This document shows, piece after piece, positions 17,079 to 28,554 of a stretch of DNA of 64,000 nt. The position numbers and the translations under genes were made by a program. The DNA lies in NCBI RefSeq assembly GCF_032598905.1, contig NZ_CP122458.1:7031001-7095000 (forward strand), in the 5' to 3' direction. Source of the stretch: Streptomyces sp. 11x1 (GTDB lineage Bacteria; Actinomycetota; Actinomycetes; Streptomycetales; Streptomycetaceae). Below the pieces are notes generated by a model. The model made no database searches and was not told where the DNA came from. It saw only the letters and a program-made list of their open reading frames with translations. Each line of letters begins with the position of its first letter. The first letter of the stretch is position 1.

Positions 17079-18419
17079 CTACCAGCGAGGCATCCGCGGC
17101 GTCACCCAGCCGGGGTCGGCCGCGCGCATCGCCGCCGTGTCGTCCCGCTCCCGCAGGGAACCGTCGTCCGACAGCCACCGCTGGTGCAGGAACTCCAGCT
17201 TGCCCCGGTCCAGTTCGACCCCGAGGCCCGGTGCGTCCGACACCCGTACCGCCCCGTTCTCGAAGGTGAGCCGCGAGGTGAGGACGTCCTCGTTCTGCCA
17301 GGGGTAGTGGGAGTCGCAGGCGTGGTGGAGCCCCGGCACCGTGGCCGCCACGTGCGTCATCGCGGCGAGGCTGATCCCCAGGTGCGTGTTGGAGTGCATG
17401 GACACCCCGACCCCGAACGTCCGGCAGATCGTGGCCAGTTCACGCGTGTTGCGCAGCCCGCCCCAGTAGTGGTGGTCGGAGAGGACGACCTGTACGGCCC
17501 CCTTCGTGAACGCCTCCTCGATCTCCGCGAAGGTCGTCACGCACATGTTGGTGGCCAGCGGTACGGACGTCCGTGACGCCACCTCGGCCATCGCGGGCGT
17601 CCCGAGCGCCGGGTCCTCCAGGTATTCGAGCACGTCCCCGAGCGCGTCCGCGACCTTCAGCGAGGTCTCCACGGACCAGGCCCCGTTCGGGTCCAGCCGC
17701 AGCGGATGCCCGGGGAACGCCTCGGCCAGCGCGCGGATCGCCGCGATCTCCTCGTCCGGCGGGAAGACACCCCCCTTGAGCTTGAACGACGTGAACCCGT
17801 ACCGCTCCTTGAACCGCCGGGCCTGCTCCACGACCCCGGCCGGGTCCACGGCGGCCCCCCAGTCGTCCCGCTCGCCCACGACGCCCTCGGGGTGATCGGC
17901 CCACTTGTAGAAGAGGTACGCGCTGTACTCCACGGTGTCCCGCACCTTTCCGCCGAGCAGCGAGTGCACGGGCAGCCCCAGCGCCTTGCCGAGCGCGTCG
18001 AGACAGGCGACCTCGAATGCGGACACGACCGACAGCCGCAGCTTGTCGGCGGTCTGGACACCGCGCAGCCCGCCCACGTCGACCTTCCCGGAGACCCGTG
18101 GCCCGTCGACGTCCACGTCGTCGGCGAGCACGAACAGCCCGTTCAGATCGCTGACCCGGCGGCCCACCAGCTTCGCCGCGAACGGCCTGGCCAGCTCCAG
18201 GTACTTGGTGTCGCCGTACGTCTCGCCCACCCCCGTCGTGCCGTCGGCGGTCACCACCTCCACGATCAGTCGGGGAGTGTACGGCTGGTGCACCCCCTGC
18301 GTGTTCAGCAGCGGCGGGTCGGCGACCAGGATCGGGGTCAGCCGGACCTGCGCGATGGTCAGGTCACGGGTCGCGGTCACGGGGGCGGCTCCTACGGTCG
18401 TCGACACGAGGTCATCCAC
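17079..18419 (-). CDS. gudD: Glucarate dehydratase-like enolase superfamily enzyme
   Basis: A 446-residue enolase-superfamily protein. The capping domain is N-terminal; the barrel shows the catalytic KLKGG lysine pair (FTSFKLKGGVFPPDEE), the metal ligand region RLDPNGAWS, EYLEDPALG, the VVLSDHHYWGG aspartate and SMHSNTHLGISLAAMTH, the catalytic histidine motif of glucarate dehydratases. The family converts D-glucarate or L-idarate to 5-keto-4-deoxyglucarate. No other glucarate catabolic gene is adjacent, and there is no linked regulator, so in vivo substrate is inferred only. Start ATG 18419 lies just after a direct-repeat site. Confidence 0.85.
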   Translation of the reverse strand: MDDLVSTTVGAAPVTATRDLTIAQVRLTPILVADPPLLNTQGVHQPYTPRLIVEVVTADGTTGVGETYGDTKYLELARPFAAKLVGRRVSDLNGLFVLADDVDVDGPRVSGKVDVGGLRGVQTADKLRLSVVSAFEVACLDALGKALGLPVHSLLGGKVRDTVEYSAYLFYKWADHPEGVVGERDDWGAAVDPAGVVEQARRFKERYGFTSFKLKGGVFPPDEEIAAIRALAEAFPGHPLRLDPNGAWSVETSLKVADALGDVLEYLEDPALGTPAMAEVASRTSVPLATNMCVTTFAEIEEAFTKGAVQVVLSDHHYWGGLRNTRELATICRTFGVGVSMHSNTHLGISLAAMTHVAATVPGLHHACDSHYPWQNEDVLTSRLTFENGAVRVSDAPGLGVELDRGKLEFLHQRWLSDDGSLRERDDTAAMRAADPGWVTPRMPRW

Positions 18420-18420
18420 G

Positions 18421-18439
18421 TACAGTCCTCACTACAGTC
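18421..18439 (-). promoter_or_regulatory. Direct repeat upstream of the glucarate dehydratase gene
   Basis: On the minus strand GACTGTA occurs twice with five bases between (a 12-base period), directly before the start codon. Such spacing suits a regulator bound on one face of the helix, but no specific protein can be named. Confidence 0.3.
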
Positions 18440-18535
18440 GTCTACGTATAGAGATGGAGGTTAGATAGGCGAACAAGGCCGGTCAATGGCGCCGCGTCGT
18501 CTCCTACCGGGAGCGGCGGGCCCAGCCGTGTGGCG

Positions 18536-18623
18536 CTGAAAAGCAGCGGGCGCAGCCCGTGCCTTTTCAGGGGCGCGGGGCTGTGTCGACATGCGGCTCC
18601 GCCGCGTGGGCGCGAGAAGCCCC
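18536..18623. repeat. Diverged palindromic intergenic repeat
   Basis: Inner hairpin CTGAAAAG to CTTTTCAG with a GC stem at 18536-18570, followed by AGGGGCGCGGGG (18569-18580) and, 30 bases later, CGCGAGAAGCCCC (18611-18623): a window-core copy interrupted by about 30 foreign bases. It lies in the 352-base gap between the divergent glucarate dehydratase and phoH genes; nothing else is seen there. Confidence 0.7.
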
Positions 18624-18740
18624 ACCGCACCCGCAGCCCGCGAACGGCAGCCACCCCCCGAGCTCCCCCGGTAAAAGCCCTACGGCACTGTCACCGCCGC
18701 GTCGTACTCTGGAAAAGGGCAACACGAGCCCCACGGCCAA

Positions 18741-18747
18741 GAGGAGG
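18741..18747 (+). promoter_or_regulatory. Strong ribosome-binding site unusually far from phoH ATG
   Basis: GAGGAGG is 24 bases before the phoH ATG at 18772, too far for normal use, yet no start codon in the phoH frame lies between. Either a structured leader brings it closer or it serves another short frame. Confidence 0.4.
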
Positions 18748-18771
18748 AACCGCGGCCTACAGAGCCGGCCC

Positions 18772-20925
<2,154 letters not shown>

Positions 20926-20939
20926 ACAGACACAGCACC

Positions 20940-21437
20940 ATGTCGATCGACGTCAACAACGAGTCCGGAACCGAGGTCGACGAGCAGGCGATCCTCGACA
21001 TCGCCCGCTACGCGCTGACGCGGATGCGCATCCACCCCCTCTCCGAGCTCTCGGTGATCGTGGTGGACGCCGACGCCATGGAGCAGCTGCACATCCAGTG
21101 GATGGACCTCCCCGGTCCGACGGATGTCATGTCCTTCCCGATGGACGAGCTGCGGCCGCCGTCGAAGGACGACGACGAGCCGCCGCAGGGTCTGCTCGGC
21201 GACATCGTGCTGTGCCCCGAGGTCGCCGAGAAGCAGGGCAAGGAAGCCGACACGCAGCACTCCATGGACGAGGAGCTCCAGCTCCTCACCGTCCACGGGG
21301 TGCTGCACCTGCTGGGCTACGACCACGAGGAGCCGGACGAGAAGGCCGAGATGTTCGGTCTCCAGGCCGCCATCGTGGACGGCTGGCGTGCGGAGAAGGG
21401 CCTCACCGGCCCCTCCCCGGCACCGACCGTGTCATGA
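20940..21437 (+). CDS. ybeY: Endoribonuclease YbeY (rRNA maturation factor)
   Basis: A 165-residue YbeY protein. The zinc motif HGxLHLxGYDH is present as [11 protein letters not shown], preceded by the conserved [12 protein letters not shown] and [11 protein letters not shown] segments. YbeY is needed for 16S rRNA 3'-end maturation and ribosome quality control. It lies between phoH and the CorC-like gene, whose ATG overlaps its stop (ATGA at 21434-21437), so the three are one operon. Confidence 0.97.
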   Translation: MSIDVNNESGTEVDEQAILDIARYALTRMRIHPLSELSVIVVDADAMEQLHIQWMDLPGPTDVMSFPMDELRPPSKDDDEPPQGLLGDIVLCPEVAEKQGKEADTQHSMDEELQLLTVHGVLHLLGYDHEEPDEKAEMFGLQAAIVDGWRAEKGLTGPSPAPTVS

Positions 21438-22741
21438 GCGCGACTCTCATCGGTGGCGCCGTCGCCCTGGTCGTCGTCGCCTGGCTCGCCGCCTGCGCGG
21501 AGGCGGGCCTCGCGCGCGTCTCCAGCTTCCGTGCCGAGGAGGCCGTACGGGCCGGGCGGCGCGGCAGCGCGGGGCTCGCCCAGGTCGCGGCCGACCCGAC
21601 CCGCTATCTGAACGTCGCACTCCTGGTGCGCGTGGTCTGCGAGATGGCCGCCGCGGCGCTCGTCACCTACGCCTGCCTGAAGGAGTTCGACGCGACCTGG
21701 GAGGCCCTGGTCGTCGCGATCGGCGTGATGGTTCTCGTGTCGTACGTGGCCGTCGGTGTCTCCCCGCGCACCATCGGCCGTCAGCACCCCCTGAACACGG
21801 CCACGGCGGCGGCGTACGTCCTGCTGCCGCTGGCCCGGATCATGGGCCCGATCCCGAACCTCCTGATCCTCATCGGCAACGCGCTGACCCCTGGCAAGGG
21901 CTTCCGCCGGGGCCCGTTCGCCTCCGAGGCGGAGCTTCGGGCGCTGGTCGACCTCGCGGAGAAGGAGTCCCTGATCGAGGCCGAGGAGCGCCGGATGGTG
22001 CACTCGGTCTTCGAGCTGGGCGACACCCTCGTCCGCGAGGTGATGGTCCCGCGTACCGACCTGGTCGCCATCGAGCGGTACAAGACCATCCGGCAGGCTC
22101 TCACCCTCGCCCTGCGCTCCGGTTTCTCACGCATACCGGTCACGGGGGAGAACGAGGACGACATCGTCGGGATCGTGTACCTGAAGGACCTGGCCCGCAA
22201 GACGCACATCAACCGGGATGCCGAGAGCGAACTGGTGTCCACGGCCATGCGCCCGGCCGTCTTCGTCCCCGATACCAAGAACGCCGGTGACCTGCTGCGC
22301 GAGATGCAGCAGGAGCGCAACCACGTCGCCGTCGTCATCGACGAGTACGGCGGCACCGCCGGGATCGTCACCATCGAGGACATCCTGGAGGAGATCGTCG
22401 GCGAGATCACCGACGAGTACGACCGGGAGCTGCCGCCGGTGGAGGAGCTGGGCGACGACCGCTACCGCGTCACCGCCCGCCTCGACATCACCGACCTCGG
22501 CGAGCTCTACGGGCTCGATGCCTACGACGACGAGGACGTGGAGACCGTGGGCGGCCTCCTCGCCAAGGCGCTGGGACGCGTCCCCATCGCCGGCGCGTCC
22601 TCCGTCGTCGCCCTGCCCGATGAGCGTGAACTGCGGCTCACGGCGGAGGCCGCAGCCGGCCGCCGGAACAAGATCGTCACGGTGCTGGTGGAGCCGATCG
22701 GCCCCGCCGAGGTGCCGGAGGAGGAAAAGAAGTCCGAGTGA
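21434..22741 (+). CDS. CNNM/CorC family transporter (hemolysin C-like, DUF21-CBS-CorC)
   Basis: A 435-residue membrane protein. The N-terminal DUF21 transmembrane region has helices such as [21 protein letters not shown] and [21 protein letters not shown]; it is followed by a paired CBS module ([52 protein letters not shown]) and a C-terminal CorC/HlyC domain. Homologues transport or sense Mg2+ and sometimes Co2+; the name hemolysin is historical. It is coupled by four-base overlaps to ybeY upstream and to the YjbR gene downstream. Confidence 0.93.
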   Translation: MSATLIGGAVALVVVAWLAACAEAGLARVSSFRAEEAVRAGRRGSAGLAQVAADPTRYLNVALLVRVVCEMAAAALVTYACLKEFDATWEALVVAIGVMVLVSYVAVGVSPRTIGRQHPLNTATAAAYVLLPLARIMGPIPNLLILIGNALTPGKGFRRGPFASEAELRALVDLAEKESLIEAEERRMVHSVFELGDTLVREVMVPRTDLVAIERYKTIRQALTLALRSGFSRIPVTGENEDDIVGIVYLKDLARKTHINRDAESELVSTAMRPAVFVPDTKNAGDLLREMQQERNHVAVVIDEYGGTAGIVTIEDILEEIVGEITDEYDRELPPVEELGDDRYRVTARLDITDLGELYGLDAYDDEDVETVGGLLAKALGRVPIAGASSVVALPDERELRLTAEAAAGRRNKIVTVLVEPIGPAEVPEEEKKSE

Positions 22742-23097
22742 CGCCACAGGAGTTGCGTGCCTTCTGCCTCTCGTTCGACGAGGCCGTCGAGGACTGCCCC
22801 TTCAGTCCCGAGATCTCCGTCTACAAGGTCCTCGGCAAGATGTTCGCCCTGAGCTGGGCGGAGCGGCAGCCCCTGAAGGTCAACCTCAAGTGCGACCCCG
22901 ACGACGCGGTCCGGCTGCGCACCGAACACCCCGGTCTCATCGCCCCCGGCTATCACATGAACAAGCGCCACTGGAACACGGTGACCCTCGACGCCGGTCT
23001 TCCGGACCGGTTGGTCGAGGAGCTGATCGAGGACTCGTACGACCTGGTGGTGGCGGGACTGCCCCGCGGGGACCGGCTCCGGTTCGACCGGGCGTGA
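22738..23097 (+). CDS. MmcQ/YjbR family protein
   Basis: A 119-residue protein with the complete MmcQ/YjbR pattern: [56 protein letters not shown] and the C-terminal SYDLVVAGLPR. The family has a CyaY-like double-wing fold and is thought to bind DNA, with no defined regulon. The GTG start overlaps the previous stop (GTGA). It is part of the phoH-ybeY-corC operon. Confidence 0.9.
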   Translation: MTPQELRAFCLSFDEAVEDCPFSPEISVYKVLGKMFALSWAERQPLKVNLKCDPDDAVRLRTEHPGLIAPGYHMNKRHWNTVTLDAGLPDRLVEELIEDSYDLVVAGLPRGDRLRFDRA

Positions 23098-23113
23098 AAC
23101 GTATGCTCGGCCC

Positions 23114-23473
23114 ATGACCGACAGCAGCGCGCTCGACCTCGATCCCGAGGACCGGAAGATCGTCACCCTCGCCCGTTCCGCGCGGGCCCGCAACGGCGTG
23201 CCCGAGGGGGCGGCCGTACGGGACGAGACGGGCCGTACGTATGTCGCCGGGACCGTGGCCCTGGAGTCGCTGCGGCTCAGCGCGCTGCGCACGGCCGTCG
23301 CCATGGCGGTGGCCTCCGGCGCGAAGTCCCTGGAGGCGGCGGCCGTGGTGACCGCCGCCGAGACCGTCTCCGACGAGGACCGGACCGCCGTGCGGGACCT
23401 CGGCGGACCGGAGACCCCGGTCCTGCTGGCCGGGCCGGACGGATCGGTGCGCGCGACGGTGACGGCGGGCTGA
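23114..23473 (+). CDS. Cytidine-deaminase-like protein lacking the zinc site
   Basis: A 119-residue protein aligned in register with small cytidine deaminases: LVTLARSARARNGVPEGAAVRDETGRTYVAG matches the first strands, but the catalytic CAExT position reads SALRT (in LRLSALRTAVAMA) and the PCxxC zinc pair is missing. It therefore cannot bind the catalytic zinc as a normal CDA does. The clean gene boundaries, full length and position in the era-side conserved cluster argue for a retained non-catalytic role rather than decay. It starts 17 bases after the YjbR gene. Confidence 0.85.
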   Translation: MTDSSALDLDPEDRKIVTLARSARARNGVPEGAAVRDETGRTYVAGTVALESLRLSALRTAVAMAVASGAKSLEAAAVVTAAETVSDEDRTAVRDLGGPETPVLLAGPDGSVRATVTAG

Positions 23474-24011
23474 GGGCCGGCGGTTCGGGCGGCCGAGGGC
23501 GCGACGGACGCGCGTCCGTCCGGCCCCCTCCGGTGCCGAGCCCCTGGTTCTTCCGCAGGGTGCGAGTGGATCAGCAGGACCAGGGCGAGGAGTCAGACTG
23601 CAACCCGGGCTGCGGCGTATCCATGCCACGCTCACGGCATAGTGTTACGGCCGGTAACAGTCGTCCGAGCTGCGTGAAAATCTTGCGCGGGCGAGTGGAC
23701 GCTCGGGCCGCGCCACCGGCGAAACCGCGCGGCACGGGACAGATCGGTTCACCGCCCCGGCCGTGTCGGGGAGTTCGCCGACGGGGCCGGCGAACGGCTT
23801 CGGCCACTTTCGCCGACCCTGGCGCGGCCACCGGAGCATCTCTTGCAATCTCCGCCCGCGCACGTCTCAATGGAGCCGTTCTCTTGGCGGACCGTCACAT
23901 TCTGCCGCGCGGCCGCGCATTGCACCGCCCCCACATGGCAACGCCCGTACCGGGACGGACGGGGCTTCCCCAGGCCCCGTGCCTCCCGTACCAGGGAAGG
24001 GAATTCGCACG
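23474..24011. other. 538-base intergenic region
   Basis: Between the CDA-like gene and the small secreted protein gene. Open frames exist on both strands but have biased, Arg-rich translations and no good starts. The one notable item is the inverted repeat TGTTAC-N5-GTAACA at 23643-23659. The rest shows no assignable feature. Confidence 0.6.
23643..23659 (+). promoter_or_regulatory. Inverted repeat TGTTAC-N5-GTAACA
   Basis: Perfect six-base arms at 23643-23648 and 23654-23659 separated by GGCCG, in an otherwise unstructured region 350 bases before the secreted protein gene. It is a plausible operator; the regulator is unknown. Confidence 0.35.
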
Positions 24012-24488
24012 ATGAGACGCATACGACTCGGAGTGGGATCGGCGCTCGCGGCAGGGACGCTGGCCGTCACCGGCCTCGCGTTCGCGCCGACCGCCCTCGC
24101 GGTCACCCCGCAGACCGCGACCATCAACGCCAGCTGCACGATCGGCGGCTCCGGCGAGGCCACGCTCACGGCCACCCAGAGCGGTACGTCCGCCACGGTC
24201 ACCCTCTCCTCCGAGGGGATCACCGCACCGATCGCCCTCGCCGAGGACTCCATCCAGTCCACGCTCACCTTCGTCAAGGCGAGCGGCGGCACGACGGCCT
24301 TCACCGGCACCGAGAACCCGGCCCTGGCCGCCGGCGACGGCATGGTGGTGGGCCCGCTCACCGGCACCGTCGCCCCCGGCGACAGCCTGGAGGCGTTCGG
24401 CGGCTCCCTGCAGATGGTGGTCTTCGGCTTCCCCGTGACCTGCACGGCGAGCGGACCGCAGTCGCCGGGCCCGTTCGTCTTCGACTGA
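24012..24488 (+). CDS. Small secreted protein, function unknown
   Basis: A 158-residue protein with a classical Sec signal peptide: MRRIRLGVGSALAAGTLAVT with a hydrophobic core and an AxA cleavage site at about residue 30 (PTALA|VTPQ). The mature domain is Thr/Ser/Gly-rich beta sheet with two cysteines (NASCTIGG and PVTCTASG) that could form one disulfide. ATG 24012 has a strong site AGGGAAGGG before it; the open frame upstream is not coding-like. It is monocistronic, ending in a strong hairpin shared with the convergent P-II gene. Confidence 0.82.
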   Translation: MRRIRLGVGSALAAGTLAVTGLAFAPTALAVTPQTATINASCTIGGSGEATLTATQSGTSATVTLSSEGITAPIALAEDSIQSTLTFVKASGGTTAFTGTENPALAAGDGMVVGPLTGTVAPGDSLEAFGGSLQMVVFGFPVTCTASGPQSPGPFVFD

Positions 24489-24511
24489 TCCCTCGCCGTA
24501 CCTGAGTGAAC

Positions 24512-24554
24512 GGGTGAGGGGTGGTACCGCACCCGGCGGTACCACCCCTCACCC
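24512..24554. terminator. Bidirectional terminator hairpin, 18-base perfect stem
   Basis: The arms 24512-24529 and 24537-24554 pair perfectly around a 7-base loop. It lies between the convergent secreted-protein gene and P-II gene and serves both. Confidence 0.88.
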
Positions 24555-24563
24555 CGCTCCCGC

Positions 24564-25052
<489 letters not shown>

Positions 25053-25106
25053 TCACGGTCCGTGGTGGGTGCGGCAGGGCTCCGGGGATCAGGGAGAATG
25101 GGCGCC

Positions 25107-26060
25107 ATGAGCGTCCGTACCCAGTCATCCGAGCAGCCGGCCGAGGCCGCCCACCGCGCCGGCTTCGCCTGCTTCGTGGGCCGCCCCAACGCGGGCAAGT
25201 CCACCCTCACGAACGCTCTGGTCGGCCAGAAGGTGGCGATCACGGCGAACCAGCCGCAGACCACGCGGCACACGGTCCGGGGCATCGTGCACCGGCCGGA
25301 CGCGCAGCTGATCCTGGTCGACACCCCGGGGCTGCACAAGCCGCGCACCCTGCTGGGGGAGCGCCTCAACGACGTGGTCCGCACGACCTGGGCCGAGGTC
25401 GACGTGATCGGCTTCTGTCTGCCCGCGAACGAGAAGCTCGGTCCGGGCGACCGGTTCATCGCGAAGGAACTGGCGTCCATCAAGAAGACGCCGAAGATCG
25501 CGATCGTCACCAAGACCGACCTGGTGGACAGCAAGGCGCTCGCCGAGCAGCTCATCGCCATCGACCAGCTGGGCAAGGAGCTGGGCTTCGAGTGGGCCGA
25601 GATCGTGCCCGTCTCGGCGGTCGCCGACAAGCAGGTGGACCTCCTCGCCGACCTGCTCGTCCCCCTCCTCCCGGAGGGCCCCGCCCTGTACCCCGAGGGC
25701 GATCTCACCGACGAGCCCGAGCAGGTCATGATCGCCGAGCTGATCCGTGAGGCGGCCCTGGAGGGCGTCCGGGACGAGCTCCCGCACTCCATCGCCGTCG
25801 TCGTGGAGGAGATGCTCCCCCGCGAGGACCGCCCCGCCGACAAGCCCCTCCTCGACATCCACGCCTTCGTCTACATCGAGCGCCCCAGCCAGAAGGGCAT
25901 CATCATCGGCCCCAAGGGCAAGCGCCTGAAGGAGGTCGGCATCAAGTCGAGGAAGCAGATCGAGGCGCTGCTGGGCACGCCGGTCTTCCTCGACCTCCAT
26001 GTGAAGGTGGCCAAGGACTGGCAGCGCGATCCCCGACAGCTGCGGAAGCTGGGGTTCTGA
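25107..26060 (+). CDS. era: GTPase Era
   Basis: A 317-residue Era GTPase. G1 is GRPNAGKST, G3 is DTPG (VDTPGLHKPR), G4 is TKTD and the C-terminal KH domain shows IIIGPKGKRLKEVGIKSRKQIE. Era binds the 3' end of 16S rRNA during 30S assembly. ATG codons at 25098 and 25107 are in frame; the purine-rich AGGGAGA at 25091-25097 abuts the first and is well spaced for the second. Its conserved upstream neighbours ybeY, corC and the CDA-like gene fit a 30S-maturation cluster, here split by the secreted protein and P-II genes. Confidence 0.97.
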   Translation: MSVRTQSSEQPAEAAHRAGFACFVGRPNAGKSTLTNALVGQKVAITANQPQTTRHTVRGIVHRPDAQLILVDTPGLHKPRTLLGERLNDVVRTTWAEVDVIGFCLPANEKLGPGDRFIAKELASIKKTPKIAIVTKTDLVDSKALAEQLIAIDQLGKELGFEWAEIVPVSAVADKQVDLLADLLVPLLPEGPALYPEGDLTDEPEQVMIAELIREAALEGVRDELPHSIAVVVEEMLPREDRPADKPLLDIHAFVYIERPSQKGIIIGPKGKRLKEVGIKSRKQIEALLGTPVFLDLHVKVAKDWQRDPRQLRKLGF

Positions 26061-26107
26061 GGGCCGGCGAGACTCCCTGAGGGTGGTGTCCATTCGGCCG
26101 CACGCTC

Positions 26108-26127
26108 TGGTCAAGTTTGACTAGGGT
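26108..26127 (+). promoter_or_regulatory. Near-palindrome and -10 box before the small VOC gene
   Basis: TGGTCAA at 26108-26114 and TTGACTA at 26117-26123 form an inverted repeat with one mismatch. TAGGGT at 26122-26127 is a possible -10 six bases before the ATG at 26134, which would give a leaderless transcript under operator control. Confidence 0.35.
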
Positions 26128-26133
26128 GGCGTC

Positions 26134-26373
26134 ATGGGCGAGAAGACGATTCCGATCCTTCCGTGTCAGACCCTCCAGCCCCTCCTCGACTTCTACGAGG
26201 CCCTCGGCTTCGAAGTCGCTTTCCGGCAGCGCAGCCCCAATCCGTACGCCGTGGTGGTGCGCGGCGGCATCGAGCTCCAGTTCTTCGGCCTGAAGCGGTA
26301 CGAGCCGGCCCAGTCCTTCAGCACGTGCTACCGGACATCATTCGCAGACCTGCGGGGCCGGGAGCAGACGTGA
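26134..26373 (+). pseudogene. Truncated VOC/bleomycin-resistance-like protein
   Basis: The 79 residues match the first half of a VOC protein (IPILPCQTLQPLLDFYEALGFEV, VVRGGIELQFFG, STCY) and then stop after CYRTSFADLRGREQT. The second beta-alpha-beta unit with the C-terminal metal ligand is missing, so it is probably a 3' deletion. No continuation was found in the other frames before the terminator at 26379. It could still be made as a half-domain that dimerises, but I consider decay more likely. Confidence 0.65.
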
Positions 26374-26378
26374 GAAGA

Positions 26379-26408
26379 GCCGCCGCCCCGGTCCTCCGGG
26401 GCGGCGGC
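26379..26408. terminator. Bidirectional terminator hairpin
   Basis: GCCGCCGCCCCGG at 26379-26391 pairs with CCGGGGCGGCGGC at 26396-26408 around TCCT. It separates the VOC fragment from the convergent arginine deiminase gene. Confidence 0.85.
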
Positions 26409-26442
26409 CGTCATGTCGTGCGGGGGCCGGCGGGGGCCGGTG

Positions 26443-28437
26443 TCAGCGCGTCCACCAGGCGGCGGAGGTGTTCCGCAGGGTGTTCGTGCCGCAGTGGATC
26501 TCGCCCATGCCGAGGTGGTACGTCTCCCAGTCGTCCAGGTACGACACCTTCATGCCGGCGCTCGTGTACGCGGCCGTCACCGCCTCGGTGAAGATGTCCT
26601 TGCCGCCGATGACCGGGCCCCACTGGCGCGGCGCCAGGTAGTTCGTGCGGCTGAGGACGATGCCGTTGACCGCGCCGGGCACGTACGCGCTGGTCATCAC
26701 CGACGGCGCGGGCGCCGCGGGGGAGGCGGCCCCGAAGCCCTCCCGGCCCTTCGCACCCTGGTCCGCCGTCGTCTCGTCGAGACGACGCTGCTGGCCGTAG
26801 TCCCGTGCCACGTCCGGGAGTTCGGCGCCGGCGCCGAGACGGGTCAGCCGGGGGAGGCGGGTCTTGCCGTCGCCCGACTGCGTCTCGCCCACCATCTCCG
26901 TGCCCTGGGTGTAGAGGGCCGGGACACGGACGACCTCGGCGTCCGTGACGCCCGTCTCGCGCTGGAGCACCGCGAGGTTGGCCTCGATCTTGCGCGTGGC
27001 GAGGTTGTTGTCGGAGACCAGGTTCTTCGAGGCGAGGGCCTTGGCGATGGTCTCCGTGGGGCCGAGCTTCAGGGAGAACATCCTCGTCGAGCCGTGACCG
27101 GCGGCCTTCGCGTCGCGCAGCAGCTTCAGCCCCGCCTCGGGGTCGGCGACCGCGATCTTCCAGCCGCGCGGGGTGTCGGCGGGCAGGAACTGCACGAACT
27201 CGTCGACATGGCCCACGTGCAGCCACGACGTGTCGAGGAACAGCGGGTTCTGCATGCCCTGGGACTTCAGGAACGTCCGCATCACCTTCGCCGGCTTGGA
27301 GCCGACATCCGGGCGCTGCCCCATGATGATCCGGCCCGCCGGGAAGGAGCGCTCGCCGTGGGCGTACGGCGGAATGGTCTCCAGGTTGCCCATGGAGTTG
27401 AGCGTCCACTCCTCCGAGTCCTTGGCGCCCGTCACCTGCACGGCACCGATGTTCGGGCCGCGCAGCTTCTCGAACAGCTCCCGGCCGGACTCGCGGTCCA
27501 GCTGGGCGGAGCGCAGCATCACGCGCATCGACTGCCGCTTGCCGTCCGCGCCGGTCATGCTGACGTACGCGGGCTCGACGAAGTCCTGCGCCCAGATGTC
27601 CCCGTACTTGGTGAAGTTCACCGTCGGCCGGGTGATGCCGGCGTCCTTGGCCGCCTCGTCGAGGCCCTTGCGGAAGGCGGCGTTGAGCTTGCCGTAGTTG
27701 CCGCCGGAGATCTTGGTGACCAGCAACTGCTGGGCGTTCTGCAGATGGTGGTGGGTCAGCAGCGGGGCCACGCGCAGGGTGACCGAGTCGGCGGAGGTGC
27801 CGGCCGAGGACTTCACCGTCAGCCGGATCCGGGCGAGGCCGTCCCACTTGGCGGTGTCGCGGATGACGTCCTTGGCCTCGACGCCGAACTCCACACCGGC
27901 CTTCAGCTCGGCGCGCGACAGCCGGGTCTTGGTGGTGACCGGCTCCCACTTCTTGCCCCGCTTGACGAACACCCGGGTCTGCGCGGCTCCCGCCGTCACC
28001 TTCACGCTGCCCTGCGCCCCGGCCGGCACGCTCCGCATCGGCACGGACCGGACGCGGGCCAGGTCGGCGGCGTCGGCGGTGCCGTTCACCTTGGTGTCGG
28101 AGGCGTCATTGCAGGCGGCCAGCTTGGCGTCCGTCAGGGGCTTGCCCTGGGGGCCGGTGGCCGGGCAACGGCGGGAGTCGTCGTCGATGTTGGGCAGCAT
28201 CAGGGCGCCGCGGGCGACGGTCCAGCCGTTCTCGCCGGAGGTGTCGGTGGTGCCGGTGACGTCAACCTTGCCGTCGCGGTTGGTGTCCACGCGCAGATCG
28301 GTCGGGGGCGCCCCGGCGGCGAACGCCGAGGGCACCGCCAGCGAGGGCGTCGCGAGGAGCGTGCCGGACACCGCCAGCACGGCTATCGCCTGCCGTGCGG
28401 GGCGGGTTCGGAGTGGTCTGGTTGAACGCGTAGGCAC
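26443..28437 (-). CDS. Secreted protein-arginine deiminase (PAD) family protein
   Basis: A 664-residue protein with a long signal peptide (basic MPTRSTRPLRTRPARQ, hydrophobic AIAVLAVSGTLLATPSLAV, cleavage near AFA|AGAPP), an N-terminal beta-rich region containing a calcium-type DTNRDGKVD loop, and a C-terminal deiminase domain. Catalytic positions of animal PADs are present: DIWAQDF (first Asp), HVGHVDEF (His and Asp) and GEIHCGTN with the nucleophilic Cys at about residue 649. The family converts peptidyl-arginine to citrulline in a calcium-dependent manner. It is monocistronic, ends at a strong terminator, and its targets in Streptomyces are unknown to me. Confidence 0.9.
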   Translation of the reverse strand: MPTRSTRPLRTRPARQAIAVLAVSGTLLATPSLAVPSAFAAGAPPTDLRVDTNRDGKVDVTGTTDTSGENGWTVARGALMLPNIDDDSRRCPATGPQGKPLTDAKLAACNDASDTKVNGTADAADLARVRSVPMRSVPAGAQGSVKVTAGAAQTRVFVKRGKKWEPVTTKTRLSRAELKAGVEFGVEAKDVIRDTAKWDGLARIRLTVKSSAGTSADSVTLRVAPLLTHHHLQNAQQLLVTKISGGNYGKLNAAFRKGLDEAAKDAGITRPTVNFTKYGDIWAQDFVEPAYVSMTGADGKRQSMRVMLRSAQLDRESGRELFEKLRGPNIGAVQVTGAKDSEEWTLNSMGNLETIPPYAHGERSFPAGRIIMGQRPDVGSKPAKVMRTFLKSQGMQNPLFLDTSWLHVGHVDEFVQFLPADTPRGWKIAVADPEAGLKLLRDAKAAGHGSTRMFSLKLGPTETIAKALASKNLVSDNNLATRKIEANLAVLQRETGVTDAEVVRVPALYTQGTEMVGETQSGDGKTRLPRLTRLGAGAELPDVARDYGQQRRLDETTADQGAKGREGFGAASPAAPAPSVMTSAYVPGAVNGIVLSRTNYLAPRQWGPVIGGKDIFTEAVTAAYTSAGMKVSYLDDWETYHLGMGEIHCGTNTLRNTSAAWWTR

Positions 28438-28554
28438 AGAGCGTCCCTTCGGCGGCGAGCGTGGTCAGCACTGAAGACGGACGAGAGCGTGAATCCGTTG
28501 TCTGTGCGGCGCCTGTGAAACAGTGATCTGCCGCACGTCGGCTGCGAACGGCGC

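Noticed and set aside
23533..24015. Plus-strand frame of 160 codons in the gap before the small secreted protein
   Set aside because: Arg/Ala/Pro-rich translation without a start signal, overlapping the secreted gene start in another frame, and no recognisable pattern.
26413..28425. A 670-codon plus-strand frame antisense to the arginine deiminase gene
   Set aside because: Same reasons: a compositional shadow with no start signal or domain, opposite a protein with intact catalytic motifs.
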